A DNA stretch of 64,000 nt from Burkholderia cenocepacia (lineage in GTDB: Bacteria; Pseudomonadota; Gammaproteobacteria; Burkholderiales; Burkholderiaceae): the NCBI RefSeq assembly GCF_900446215.1, contig NZ_UAQZ01000017.1:186001-250000 (forward strand). Direction: 5' to 3'. Positions within the stretch are counted from its first letter, which is position 1; each line of letters starts with the position of its first letter. A program made the position numbers and the translations under genes. Shown one piece after another: positions 52,653 through 62,419 of this stretch. Below the pieces are notes generated by a model. It saw only the letters and a program-made list of their open reading frames with translations, searched no databases and was not told the DNA's origin.

Positions 52653-53158
52653 CAGGCTTGCCTCTCGATCGGTTTTTCGGCCCAGAAGCCGGGTTTGTTG
52701 GGGCAATACGAAGGGATCACGAGCGTATCGGACACCACGCTGAACATTAATGCTTCCTCGTAGGTAATCACGACGTTGTCGACGATGCCGAGATACCACG
52801 CGCCGAGAATCGTCAATGCGAGCGATTCCTGGTCGGGATTCAGCGAACCGGATGCGAGCGCACCGGCGAGTTGCGGCAGGCTGTCGGCCGTCTTGAACGA
52901 GCCCTTCTGCAAGGCCTGCAGATAGCGCTGGCCGGTGACGCGGCTCAGCCCTTTCTTGCCGGTCAATGCTTCGGAGAGCGTCATGAACGTATCGAGCGGC
53001 GCGGTGCCGGGATCGTCGGCCAGGGCCCGCAACGCCAGCGAGCCGGTGAGGCCCGCCGCCGTCAGCGCCAGTGCGCCCTGCAGCCATTGACGCCGCGTGA
53101 TGCCGGTTGCGGCTGCGTCGTCGTCACGACGCGATTGGGGGGTGTTGTCGTTGTGCAT
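52652..53158 (-). CDS. FAD-glucose dehydrogenase small (gamma) subunit, Tat carrier
   Basis: A 168-residue protein with a twin-arginine signal (GITRRQWLQGALALTAAGL) and a soluble domain of the gluconate 2-dehydrogenase subunit 3 type, including YLGIVDNVVITYEEALMFS and the C-terminal PGFWAEKP. In B. cepacia the gamma subunit acts as chaperone and carries the signal-less catalytic subunit across the membrane. Start 53158 has GAAGGAAAC just before the ATG. It opens the operon. Confidence 0.93.
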   Translation of the reverse strand: MHNDNTPQSRRDDDAAATGITRRQWLQGALALTAAGLTGSLALRALADDPGTAPLDTFMTLSEALTGKKGLSRVTGQRYLQALQKGSFKTADSLPQLAGALASGSLNPDQESLALTILGAWYLGIVDNVVITYEEALMFSVVSDTLVIPSYCPNKPGFWAEKPIERQA

Positions 53159-53468
53159 GTTTCCTTCTCTCGAACACCGGATTCGGGAAAACCACGCTTG
53201 ATATTTCTCAAACATTGGCGCGGACCTGCAATGTACGCGCACAAATCGGATCGAACAATCTTTTTATAGTCCATTAAATGTTCCGCAATCCGGGACAATC
53301 GATATTTCGCTGCATTTTTGTGTCGTCGACGCGACAAATCCGCCGCAGGCACACGCGTGTCGCGTGCCGACCACACACCACACCTGCACGCCACACTGCG
53401 CACGCATGACGGTCGGTTAGAATTCCGTGCAATCAAACAGAAAGCTTCCCTCCGAGGGCAATCGAGCG
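53159..53468. other. Divergent intergenic region between glucose dehydrogenase and macroglobulin genes
   Basis: The 310 bases include a TATAAA on the minus strand (53268-53263) that could be the -10 of the dehydrogenase operon, 105 bases before its start. No clear -35 or operator is visible, and nothing codes here. Confidence 0.4.
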
Positions 53469-56400
53469 ATGAAGCAGCGCGACAAGTACAACAAAGAAAC
53501 GAACCAAACCAACCACACGACCCGGCTGCTCTGGCGCATCGGCGCCGTCGCGGCGCTCGGCGGCGCCGCGGCCCTGTCGCTGCACGCCGGCGCGGCGCGC
53601 ACGGTGAGCGTGTCGCCGCAAGGCACCGTCACCGAAGTCCGGCAGAGCGTCGTCAAGTTCGACGAACCGATGGTCGCCTTCGGCTCGGCCTCCGCGCCGA
53701 ATCCGGCGCGCGTGACCTGTAACGATTCGACGGCCGCGCGCGGCCAGGGCCACTGGCTCGACGACAAGACCTGGGTTTACGATTTCGAAAGCGACCTGCC
53801 GCCGGGCGTCCGCTGCGCGGTCGCGCTCAACGACACGCTGCGCTCGGTCGCCGGCAATGCGGCGAGCGGCCCGCGTCGCTTCACGTTCCAGACGGGCGGC
53901 CCGTTCCCGGTGTCGGTGCGCCCCGGCTCCCGCGAGATCGAGGAGCGTCAGGTCTTCGTGATGAAGCTGAACGGCCCGGCCGAGCCGCGTTCGGCGCTCG
54001 CGAACATCTGGTGCGAAGCGGCCGGCATCGGCAACCGCATTCCGGTCACGGCGGCCGACGACGATACGCGCAATGCGCTGCTCGATCATTTCGGGCTGAA
54101 GAAGGAGGCGGCGCGCGTGCTGACGCTGTCGTGCTCGCAGGCGCTGCCGGCGAGCGCGAAGATGCAGCTCGTGTACGGCAAGGGCGTCGCCAGCCCGAGC
54201 GGCATCGCGAACGAAACCGAACGGCGCTTCGATTTCACCGTGCGCGCACCGTTCGCCGCGAGCTTCTCGTGCGAACGCGAGAACGCGAAGGCGCCCTGCA
54301 CGCCGCTGCGCCCGCTCACGCTGTCGTTCAACGCACCGGTCGCGCGCAAGCAGGCCGAAGCGATCAAGCTGCGCGGCCCCGACGGTTCGCTGTCGCCGAC
54401 CTTCGCGGCCGACGATCACAGCGAGGAAGTGACGACCGTCACGTTCAACCCGCCGCTGCCCGCGCAGGCCGCCCTGACCGTCGAGCTGCCGTCGGGCCTG
54501 CACGACGTGACCGACCGGCCGCTGTCCAACGCCGACCTGTTCCCGCTCGCGACGCGCACCGCGCCGATGCCGCCGCTCGCGAAATTCTCGTCGGGCACCT
54601 TCGGGATCGTCGAGCGCTTCGCCGAACCCGGTACGCCGGCGCTGGTGCCCGTCACGCTGCGCAACGTCGAGGCCGACCTGCATATCGCAGGCCTCAATGC
54701 GGGCGGCGCGCAATTCGCGAACCTGAAGGTCGAGAACGACACCGCGATCCGTCAATGGATGCGCACCGTCGATCGCTTCGACAACTGGTCGATGACGGCC
54801 GGCTCGATCGACGACCAGATTCCCGGCCTGCTGCAACGCAAGGGCCAGCACCCCGTGTACGTGCCGCTCGAAGCCGGCGAAAAACAGCCGGCGCCGAAGA
54901 ACCGCCGCATCGACGTGCGCTCGCTGTCGCTGCTGACGGGCGAGCCCGGCGCGCAGGTGCTGACGCTGCCGAAGGCCGACCCGAAGACGCTGCGCCCGTT
55001 CGAAGTGGTCGGCGTGCCGATCGACAAGCCCGGCTTCTACGTGCTCGAACTCGCGTCGCCCGCGCTCGGCCGCTCGCTGCTCGCGAAGCCGTCGAGCATG
55101 TACGTGCGCACCACCGTGCTCGTCACGAACCTCGGCGTGCACCTGAAGCAGGGCCGCGAGAACAATCTCGTGTGGGTCACGACGCTCGACAAGGGCAAGC
55201 CGGTGCCGAACGCGCAGATCCGCGTGTCGGACTGCAACGGCGACGAAATCGCGGCCGGCAAGACCGACGCGCAAGGCCTGCTGAAGATCGACGGGCCGTT
55301 CGAGCCGAAGCGCGCGTGCAGCTCGTCGGAGCAGCGCTTCGACGACTACTTCGTGTCGGCGCGCGTCGACGACCCGAAGACGGGCCCCGACATGGCGTTC
55401 GTCAGCTCGGGCTGGAACCGCGGGATCGAATCGTGGCGCTTCAACGTGCCGACCGACACCGACAGCGCGCCGACCGTGCGCGCGCATACGGTGTTCGACC
55501 GCACGTTGCTGCGCGCCGGCGAAACCGTGTCGATGAAGCATTTCATCCGCACCGAGACGCTGCAGAGTCTCGCGTTCCCGTCGCAATACCCGACGCGCGT
55601 CGCGATCCGCCATCTCGGCACGGGCCAGACCTACAAGCTGCCGCTCACGTGGGCGGCCGACCACAGCGCGGACTCGCAGTTCACGCTGCCGGCCGCCGCG
55701 AAGCTCGGCGAATACAGCGTCGAACTCGAAGGCGGCCCGGAAGATGCGCCGAGCGCCACCTACTACAGCGGCAGCTTCCGGGTCGAGGCGTTCCGCCTGC
55801 CGGTGCTGAAAGGCTCGATCGGCGCGCGCGACGCGCAGAAGAGCCCGCTCGTCGCCGCGAAGGAAGCGCCGCTCGCGGTGCAGATCGACTACGTGTCGGG
55901 CGGCGGCGCATCGAACCTGCCGGTACAGGTGTCGGCGCTGATGAAGTGGGCGTCGCCGCCGTTCGCCGATCGCTTCGAGGATTTCAGCTTCACGCCGTAT
56001 CGCCCCGACACGAGCGACGGCAACGCCGACGACGATGCGCAGGACGGCGACAACGCGTCGTCGTCGAACCACGACCCCGACGCGACGAAGCTGATCGCCG
56101 ACAAGCTGCCGCTGACGCTTGACCGCAACGGCGCGGGCACCGTCACGCTCAAGGGCCTGCCGGACGTCGACGCACCGAAGCGCATCGCGCTGGAGGCGAC
56201 GTTCGCGGACCCGAACGGCGAAGTGCAGACGATCCGCGGCGACACGATCCTGTGGCCGGCCGCGGTGGTGGCCGGCATCAAGGCCGGCCGCTGGGTGTCG
56301 GTCGGCCAGCGCGTGCCGGTGCAGGCCCTGGCGGTCGACCTGCAGGGCAAGCCGCGCGCGTCGGTGCCGATCGAGATCAAGGGCGTCGCGCGCATCACGA

Positions 56401-59400
56401 CGTCGTCGCGCAAGCGGATGGTCGGCGGCTTCTATGCGTACGACAACAAGAGCGATACGCGCGACCTCGGCGTGCTGTGCTCGGGCAAGACCGACGACAA
56501 GGGCCGCATGGCCTGCGACGCGACGCTCGAACAGGCCGGCAACGTGCAGCTGATCGCGGTCGCGAAGGACGGCGACGGCCGCACGTCGAATGCATCGACG
56601 TCGGTGTGGGTCACGCGCGAGGACGAACTCTGGTTCGGCGGCGACAACACCGACCGGATCGACGTGATCCCCGAGAAAACGTCGTACGAACCGGGCGAAA
56701 CGGCCCGCTTCCAGGTGCGCATGCCGTTCCGCTACGCGACCGCGCTCGTCGCGGTCGAGCGCGGCGGCGTGATGGAAACGCACATCGTCGAGCTGAACGG
56801 CAAGAACCCGACCGTGGACCTGAAGGTCGGCGACTCGTGGGGGCCGAACGTCTACGTGTCGGTGCTCGCGCTGCGCGGCCGGATTCGCGAGGTGCCGTGG
56901 TACTCGTTCTTCACGTGGGGCTGGAAGGCGCCGGTCGAATGGGCGCGCGCGTTCTGGCGCGAAGGCCGCCACTATGAAGCGCCGACCGCGTTCGTCGACC
57001 TGTCGAAGCCCGCGTTCCGCTACGGGCTCGGCGAGATCAAGGTCGGCACGGGCGTTCACCGCCTCGGCGTGACCGTGACGACCGACGCGACGCGCTACAC
57101 GGTGCGCGGCAAGGCGCAGGCGCACGTGAAGGTCACGCTGCCGAACGGCCAGCCGGCACCGGCCGGCACGCAGATTGCCATTGCGGCCGTCGACGAGGCG
57201 TTGCTCGAACTGATGCCGAACAACAGCTGGGATCTGCTCGACGCGATGCTGCGCCGGCGCGCGTACGGTGTCGAGACGGCCACCGCGCAGATGGAAATCG
57301 TCGGCCGCCGCCACTTCGGCCGCAAGGCCGTGCCGGCCGGCGGCGGGGGCGGCAGCGCGCCGACCCGCGAGCTGTTCGACACGCTGCTGCTGTGGAACCC
57401 GCGCGTGACGCTCGACGCCAACGGCAGCGCGACCGTCGAGGTGCCGCTGAACGACGCGCTCACGCGCTTCCGGATCGTCGCGATCGCGGCGGTCGGCCCC
57501 GACCGTTTCGGCACGGGCAGCACGTCGATCCGCAGCACGCAGGATCTGCAGCTGATCTCCGGCCTGCCGCCGCTCGTGCGCGAAGGCGACGCGTTCCGTG
57601 CGCAGGTCACGCTGCGCAACACGACCGACCGCGCGATGCAGGTCGTCGTGACGCCGCACGTGACGGGCCTCGACGTCGCACCGCAAACCGTGTCGCTGGC
57701 GGCGAATGCGGCCACCGAAGTCGCGTGGACGATCACCGTGCCCGAACAGGCGCTCGATGCGGCCGGTGCGCTGAACTGGCGCATCGAGGCGGCCGAGCAA
57801 GGCGGCAAGCGCGCGTCCGACGCGCTGGCAGTCGCGCAGAAGGTCGTGCCCGCGCTGCCGGTCACGGTGCAGCAGGCGACGCTCGCGCAGGTCGACGGCA
57901 CGCTGACGGTGCCCGTGGCGGCCCCGGCCGGCGCGGTGAGCAATGCCCAGGGCGTACCGCGCGGCGGCATCGCCGTGTCGCTGCAGTCGAAGCTCGCCGA
58001 CGGCCTGCCCGGCGTGCGCCGCTGGTTCGAGCGCTATCCGTACCGCTGCCTCGAACAGCAGACGTCGCGTGCGATCGGGCTGCGCGACCCCGCGCAATGG
58101 CAGGCGCTGATCGCACGCATGCCCGTCTATCTCGACAGCGACGGGCTGGCGAGCTATTTCCCGCCGTCGTCCGACGATTCGCACCATGGCAGCCCGACGC
58201 TGTCGTCGTACCTGCTCGTGGTGTCCGACGAAGCCAGCCGTCTCGATCCGCGCTTCGCGCTGCCGGAAGACCTGCGCACGCAGCTCGAAGCCGGGCTCGC
58301 GCGCTTCGTCGACGGTCGCCTCGAGCGCAACGCGTGGGCGCCGCGCCAGGATCGCGACCTGCGCAAGCTCGCCGCGATCGAGGCGCTGTCGCGCTATGGC
58401 GCCGCGCAGGGCCGCATGCTCGGCTCGATCGAGATCGCGCCGAACCAGTGGCCGACGTCGGCGGTGATCGACTATCACGCGATCCTGACGCGCGTGAAGG
58501 ACATCCCGCAACGCGACGAGAAACGCGCGCAGGTCGACCAGATCCTGCGGGCGCGCCTGACGTACCAGGGCACGCAGCTCGTGTTCTCGACCGCGCGCGA
58601 CGACGACCTGTGGTGGCTGATGACCAGCAACGAGACCAATGCCGCCCGTCTCGCGCTGGAATTCGCGGGCGACCCGGCATGGAAGGATGAAATGCCGCGC
58701 GTGACCGCCGGCCTGCTCGCGCTGCAACGCCAGGGCGCCTGGCAGACGACCACGTCGAACGCGCTCGGCCTGCTCGCGGTCGAGCGCTTCTCGCGCACCT
58801 ACGAGAGCACGCCGGTTGCCGGCACGACGAAGATCGCGCTCGGCGGCAACGAACGCGCGATCTCGTGGTCGCAGGCAGGCTCGGCCGCGCCCGCCGATAC
58901 GCCCGCGTCGGCGGCGCCGTCGGCGTCCGCTACGCCCGCGACCCGCGCGGCCGCCGCGCGCAGCGTGCTGATGCCGTGGCCGCGTGCGTCACAGGGGCCG
59001 GCGACGCTGTCGGTCACGCAGGACGGCACCGGTCGCCCGTGGGCGACCGTCGAAAGCCTCGCCGCCGTGCCGCTGCGCGCGCCGTTCGCGGCCGGCTACC
59101 GGATCACGAAGACCGTCACACCCGTATCGCCGGCCGTCAAGGGCGTGCTGACGCGCGGCGACGTCGTGCGCGTGCATCTCGACATCGATGCGCAGAGCGA
59201 CATGACGTGGGTCGTCGTCAACGATCCGATTCCGTCCGGCGCGACGATCCTCGGCTCGGGCCTCGGCCGCGATTCCGAAGCCGCGACGCAGGGCGAGAAA
59301 ACGCCGGACGGTGCATGGCCGGCGTTCATCGAGCGCGACTTCGACGGCTATCGTGCGTACTACGACTATTTGCCGAAGGGCAAATTCTCGGTCGAGTACA

Positions 59401-59531
59401 CGGTGCGGCTGAACAACGTCGGCACGTTCGGCCTGCCGCCGACGCGCGTCGAGGCGCTGTATGCACCGTCCGTGTACGGCCTGTGGCCGAACCCGCCGCT
59501 GACCGTGAAGCCGGCCGACGCGGGCAAGTAA
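53469..59531 (+). CDS. Bacterial alpha-2-macroglobulin family protein
   Basis: A giant 2020-residue envelope protein. A basic start and a hydrophobic segment (residues 25-45) serve as signal or anchor. Then follow many beta-sandwich MG domains and a C-terminal helical thioester domain with the reactive motif CLEQ (Cys1527, in RYPYRCLEQQTSRAIG). The intact thioester implies that it can covalently trap attacking proteases, as E. coli YfhM does in the periplasm. The next gene is pbpC, a partner seen in many proteobacteria. ATG 53469 is chosen over GTG 53427. A short poly-Ala/Ser/Pro linker near residue 1815 may be a later insertion. Confidence 0.92.
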   Translation: MKQRDKYNKETNQTNHTTRLLWRIGAVAALGGAAALSLHAGAARTVSVSPQGTVTEVRQSVVKFDEPMVAFGSASAPNPARVTCNDSTAARGQGHWLDDKTWVYDFESDLPPGVRCAVALNDTLRSVAGNAASGPRRFTFQTGGPFPVSVRPGSREIEERQVFVMKLNGPAEPRSALANIWCEAAGIGNRIPVTAADDDTRNALLDHFGLKKEAARVLTLSCSQALPASAKMQLVYGKGVASPSGIANETERRFDFTVRAPFAASFSCERENAKAPCTPLRPLTLSFNAPVARKQAEAIKLRGPDGSLSPTFAADDHSEEVTTVTFNPPLPAQAALTVELPSGLHDVTDRPLSNADLFPLATRTAPMPPLAKFSSGTFGIVERFAEPGTPALVPVTLRNVEADLHIAGLNAGGAQFANLKVENDTAIRQWMRTVDRFDNWSMTAGSIDDQIPGLLQRKGQHPVYVPLEAGEKQPAPKNRRIDVRSLSLLTGEPGAQVLTLPKADPKTLRPFEVVGVPIDKPGFYVLELASPALGRSLLAKPSSMYVRTTVLVTNLGVHLKQGRENNLVWVTTLDKGKPVPNAQIRVSDCNGDEIAAGKTDAQGLLKIDGPFEPKRACSSSEQRFDDYFVSARVDDPKTGPDMAFVSSGWNRGIESWRFNVPTDTDSAPTVRAHTVFDRTLLRAGETVSMKHFIRTETLQSLAFPSQYPTRVAIRHLGTGQTYKLPLTWAADHSADSQFTLPAAAKLGEYSVELEGGPEDAPSATYYSGSFRVEAFRLPVLKGSIGARDAQKSPLVAAKEAPLAVQIDYVSGGGASNLPVQVSALMKWASPPFADRFEDFSFTPYRPDTSDGNADDDAQDGDNASSSNHDPDATKLIADKLPLTLDRNGAGTVTLKGLPDVDAPKRIALEATFADPNGEVQTIRGDTILWPAAVVAGIKAGRWVSVGQRVPVQALAVDLQGKPRASVPIEIKGVARITTSSRKRMVGGFYAYDNKSDTRDLGVLCSGKTDDKGRMACDATLEQAGNVQLIAVAKDGDGRTSNASTSVWVTREDELWFGGDNTDRIDVIPEKTSYEPGETARFQVRMPFRYATALVAVERGGVMETHIVELNGKNPTVDLKVGDSWGPNVYVSVLALRGRIREVPWYSFFTWGWKAPVEWARAFWREGRHYEAPTAFVDLSKPAFRYGLGEIKVGTGVHRLGVTVTTDATRYTVRGKAQAHVKVTLPNGQPAPAGTQIAIAAVDEALLELMPNNSWDLLDAMLRRRAYGVETATAQMEIVGRRHFGRKAVPAGGGGGSAPTRELFDTLLLWNPRVTLDANGSATVEVPLNDALTRFRIVAIAAVGPDRFGTGSTSIRSTQDLQLISGLPPLVREGDAFRAQVTLRNTTDRAMQVVVTPHVTGLDVAPQTVSLAANAATEVAWTITVPEQALDAAGALNWRIEAAEQGGKRASDALAVAQKVVPALPVTVQQATLAQVDGTLTVPVAAPAGAVSNAQGVPRGGIAVSLQSKLADGLPGVRRWFERYPYRCLEQQTSRAIGLRDPAQWQALIARMPVYLDSDGLASYFPPSSDDSHHGSPTLSSYLLVVSDEASRLDPRFALPEDLRTQLEAGLARFVDGRLERNAWAPRQDRDLRKLAAIEALSRYGAAQGRMLGSIEIAPNQWPTSAVIDYHAILTRVKDIPQRDEKRAQVDQILRARLTYQGTQLVFSTARDDDLWWLMTSNETNAARLALEFAGDPAWKDEMPRVTAGLLALQRQGAWQTTTSNALGLLAVERFSRTYESTPVAGTTKIALGGNERAISWSQAGSAAPADTPASAAPSASATPATRAAAARSVLMPWPRASQGPATLSVTQDGTGRPWATVESLAAVPLRAPFAAGYRITKTVTPVSPAVKGVLTRGDVVRVHLDIDAQSDMTWVVVNDPIPSGATILGSGLGRDSEAATQGEKTPDGAWPAFIERDFDGYRAYYDYLPKGKFSVEYTVRLNNVGTFGLPPTRVEALYAPSVYGLWPNPPLTVKPADAGK

Positions 59532-59541
59532 CGAGCAAGTG

Positions 59542-61785
59542 ATGATCGATCTGGCTTTGCCGCGGCCGGCGCGTTTCGCCGGCCGCGTATTCGTCGCCGT
59601 CGTACTGGCCGCGCCGCTCGTCGCGCATGCGCTGCCCGGCTACGACGACGTGCGCCGCAACTGGCGCAGTTCCGACTGGGTGCTGCTCGCGCGCGACGGC
59701 ACGCCGCTGCAGCGCACGCGCATCGACCTCACCGAACGGCGCGGCGACTGGGTGTCGCTCGCCGACGTATCGCCCGCGTTCCGCGAGGCGATCGTCGTGT
59801 CCGAGGACAAGCGCTTCTACGAACACAGCGGCGTCGACTGGCGCGGCATCGCCGGCGCCGCGTGGGGCAACCTGTGGAACGAGCGCACGCGCGGCGCGTC
59901 GACCGTCACGATGCAGCTCGCGGGCCTGCTCAGCGATTCGCCGCGCCGCTCGGGTCAGCGCTCGCTGCCGCAGAAAGCCACGCAGGCCGTGAACGCGCTG
60001 TGGCTCGAACGCAGCTGGCGCAAGGACCAGATCCTCGAGGCCTACCTGAACCTGGTGCCGTTCCGCGGCGAGACGATCGGGCTCGGCGCGCTGTCGCAGG
60101 TGCTGTTCGGCAAGGCGCCGTCGGGCCTCGACGCGCGCGAGGCCGCGATCGCGGCCGCCCTCGTGCGGGCGCCGAACGCGGCACCCGCGAAGATCGCCGA
60201 GCGCGCGTGCCGGATCCTGCGCGACATGCATGCCGAGCAGGCATGCGCGTCGCTCGACGGCTACGTGCAGCTCGTCGTCGCACGCCCAGCCAATACCGTC
60301 CGCGACGACGGCGCCGCCCTCGCCCCGCACTTCGCGCGGCGCATCGCGGCCGAGGTCAAGCCGGCGGCCGGCGCGCAGATCCGCACGACGCTCGATGCGC
60401 CGCTGCAGCGCTTCGCGCGCGACACGCTGACGCGCGCGCTGACCGAGCTCGACGCGCCCGCGCACCGGCGCAACGTACAGGACGGCGCGGTGGTCGTGAT
60501 CGACAACGCGACCGGCGAGATCCGCGCGTGGGTCGGTTCGTCGGGGGCGCTGTCGAGCGCGCGCGACGTCGATGCCGTGCTCGCGCCGCGTCAGGCCGGC
60601 TCGACGCTCAAGCCGTTCCTCTATGCACAGGCGCTCGACGAGAAGCGGCTGACGGCCGCGTCGCTGCTCGACGATGCGCCGATCAACCTCGCCGCCGGCG
60701 GCGGCCTGTACATTCCGCAGAACTACGACAAGGATTTCAAGGGCTGGGTGAGCGTGCGCAGCGCGCTCGGTGGTTCGCTGAACGTGCCGGCCGTGCGCGC
60801 GCTCGTGCTCGTCACGCCGCACCGCTTCGCGCGCACGCTGACCGCACTCGGCCTGCCGCTCGCGCAGGAAGGCGATTACTACGGCTTCAGCCTCGCGCTC
60901 GGCAGTGCCGACGTCACGCTGCTGTCGCTGACCAATGCATACCGCGCGCTCGCGAACGGCGGCGTCGCGCGCAAGGTCGTCGACCTGCCGGCCGGGGCGC
61001 CGACGGCGGCAGCCGGCGCAGCGGCGCCCGCGCGGCCGGACGCCGGCACGCGCGTGTTCAGCGAGGCGGCCAGTTTCGTCGTCACCGACATCCTGTCCGA
61101 CAACAATGCGCGCGTGCGCACGTTCGGCTTCGACAACCCGCTCGCGACGCGCTTCTTTTCCGCGGTCAAGACCGGCACGAGCAAGGACATGCGCGACAAC
61201 TGGACCGTCGGTTTCACGTCGCGCTATACGGTCGGCGTATGGGTCGGCAATGCGGACGGCTCGCCGATGTGGGACGTGTCGGGCGTCACGGGCGCGTCGC
61301 CCGTGTGGTCGGCCGTCGTCGGCTATCTGCACCGCGACCTGCCGAGCCGTGCGCCGCGTGCGCCGGCCGGCGTCGAGACGCGCCGCATCGCGTTCGAGCG
61401 CGACATCGAGCCGGCCCGCAACGAGTGGTTCATCGCGGGCACGGCGGTCGACACGATCCGGCTCGCGGCGCCCGTCACGCCGGGCAAGGACGGCGCGCGC
61501 GCGCCGTTGACGATCGGCGCGCCGACCGACGGCACGATCTTCGCGATCGACCCGGACATTCCGCCGAAGAACCAGCGGATCTGGTTCGAGCGCTCGTCCG
61601 GGCGCGCGGCGAAGTTCGCGTGGCGGCTCGACGACAAGGTGATCGGGCATGCCGATCGCGTCGCGTGGCTGCCATGGCCGGGCCGGCACCGGCTCGAACT
61701 CGTCGATGCGCGCGGCAACGTCGCCGATGCGATCGGCTTCGAGGTGCGCGGCGCGTTCGCGAAGCCGGCCGCGCGCAAGCCCTGA
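59542..61785 (+). CDS. pbpC: Penicillin-binding protein 1C
   Basis: A 747-residue bifunctional peptidoglycan synthase. After one N-terminal hydrophobic segment comes the glycosyltransferase domain (catalytic Glu88 in SEDKRFYEHSGVDWRG), then the transpeptidase domain with Ser354 in GSTLKPF, the SLN motif in GGSLNVPAV and KTGTS at about 543, and the C-terminal domain typical of PbpC. It builds or repairs the cell wall. It starts ten bases after the macroglobulin gene stop, so the two are co-translated. The pairing is taken as a defence and repair module. Confidence 0.93.
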   Translation: MIDLALPRPARFAGRVFVAVVLAAPLVAHALPGYDDVRRNWRSSDWVLLARDGTPLQRTRIDLTERRGDWVSLADVSPAFREAIVVSEDKRFYEHSGVDWRGIAGAAWGNLWNERTRGASTVTMQLAGLLSDSPRRSGQRSLPQKATQAVNALWLERSWRKDQILEAYLNLVPFRGETIGLGALSQVLFGKAPSGLDAREAAIAAALVRAPNAAPAKIAERACRILRDMHAEQACASLDGYVQLVVARPANTVRDDGAALAPHFARRIAAEVKPAAGAQIRTTLDAPLQRFARDTLTRALTELDAPAHRRNVQDGAVVVIDNATGEIRAWVGSSGALSSARDVDAVLAPRQAGSTLKPFLYAQALDEKRLTAASLLDDAPINLAAGGGLYIPQNYDKDFKGWVSVRSALGGSLNVPAVRALVLVTPHRFARTLTALGLPLAQEGDYYGFSLALGSADVTLLSLTNAYRALANGGVARKVVDLPAGAPTAAAGAAAPARPDAGTRVFSEAASFVVTDILSDNNARVRTFGFDNPLATRFFSAVKTGTSKDMRDNWTVGFTSRYTVGVWVGNADGSPMWDVSGVTGASPVWSAVVGYLHRDLPSRAPRAPAGVETRRIAFERDIEPARNEWFIAGTAVDTIRLAAPVTPGKDGARAPLTIGAPTDGTIFAIDPDIPPKNQRIWFERSSGRAAKFAWRLDDKVIGHADRVAWLPWPGRHRLELVDARGNVADAIGFEVRGAFAKPAARKP

Positions 61786-61988
61786 GGCGGCGAGCCGGCC
61801 GTACTGGCCGGCCGTATTCGCCTTCGGCGGCCGGCCGGAGAAGTCGAGTGCAGTCGCCCGATTATTCGACCGGACCGGCCAAGCCGCAAATCATTGTGGA
61901 CGGGATGAATTAGTTCGACAATATCGCGCATGCGGTGCATTCGGGCACCGACGACGAACCGACGCAGGCCGATCCCGGACCGACAACG

Positions 61989-62276
61989 ATGACACCCGAA
62001 ACCGAGGGCAAACTGCTCCGGCATGGCGTACAGATCATCCCGCTCTGCTTGGGCCTGTATGCCGCCGACAGCCTGTGGGACGCGTATCGCAACGGCGGCA
62101 TCCTGGAATGCCACCAGGCTCGCATGCATCCGATAAGCTGCTGGTGGATCACGCCGGACATGGGCGAACACTTCCAGCGATTGCTCGCCAGCCACTGGCA
62201 CGTGCTCGGGCTCAGCGTTCTGCTGAGCCTGTTGCTCGCTTACGTCTTGGCGCCGGCCCGCCACCCGCGCCAATGA
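61989..62276 (+). CDS. Small membrane protein of unknown function
   Basis: A 95-residue frame with two hydrophobic segments (GVQIIPLCLGLYAADSLW, and VLGLSVLLSLLLAYVLAP) around a short hydrophilic loop containing ECHQARMHPISCWW with two cysteines. I recognise no family. ATG 61989 lacks a good ribosome-binding site; a GTG at 61935 would add 18 residues. It follows pbpC by about 200 bases that hold nothing else. Confidence 0.5.
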   Translation: MTPETEGKLLRHGVQIIPLCLGLYAADSLWDAYRNGGILECHQARMHPISCWWITPDMGEHFQRLLASHWHVLGLSVLLSLLLAYVLAPARHPRQ

Positions 62277-62419
62277 CGCCCCGGCCCGGCCATACCGCGC
62301 GCAAGCCGCCAGCGGCAGACCGAACGGGCCAGCAGCACCGCGGTTCAGCACCTAGAATGACAGCAGCGCCGCATTCCCGACGCGCACCGGTTGCCTCATT
62401 CTCTCGATGGCCTGCGACC

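Noticed and set aside
53433-58727. A 1764-codon open frame on the minus strand opposite the macroglobulin gene
   Set aside because: It is arginine/histidine-rich with no family motifs, and mirrors the third-position GC bias of the plus-strand gene, which has clear signal, MG and thioester features.
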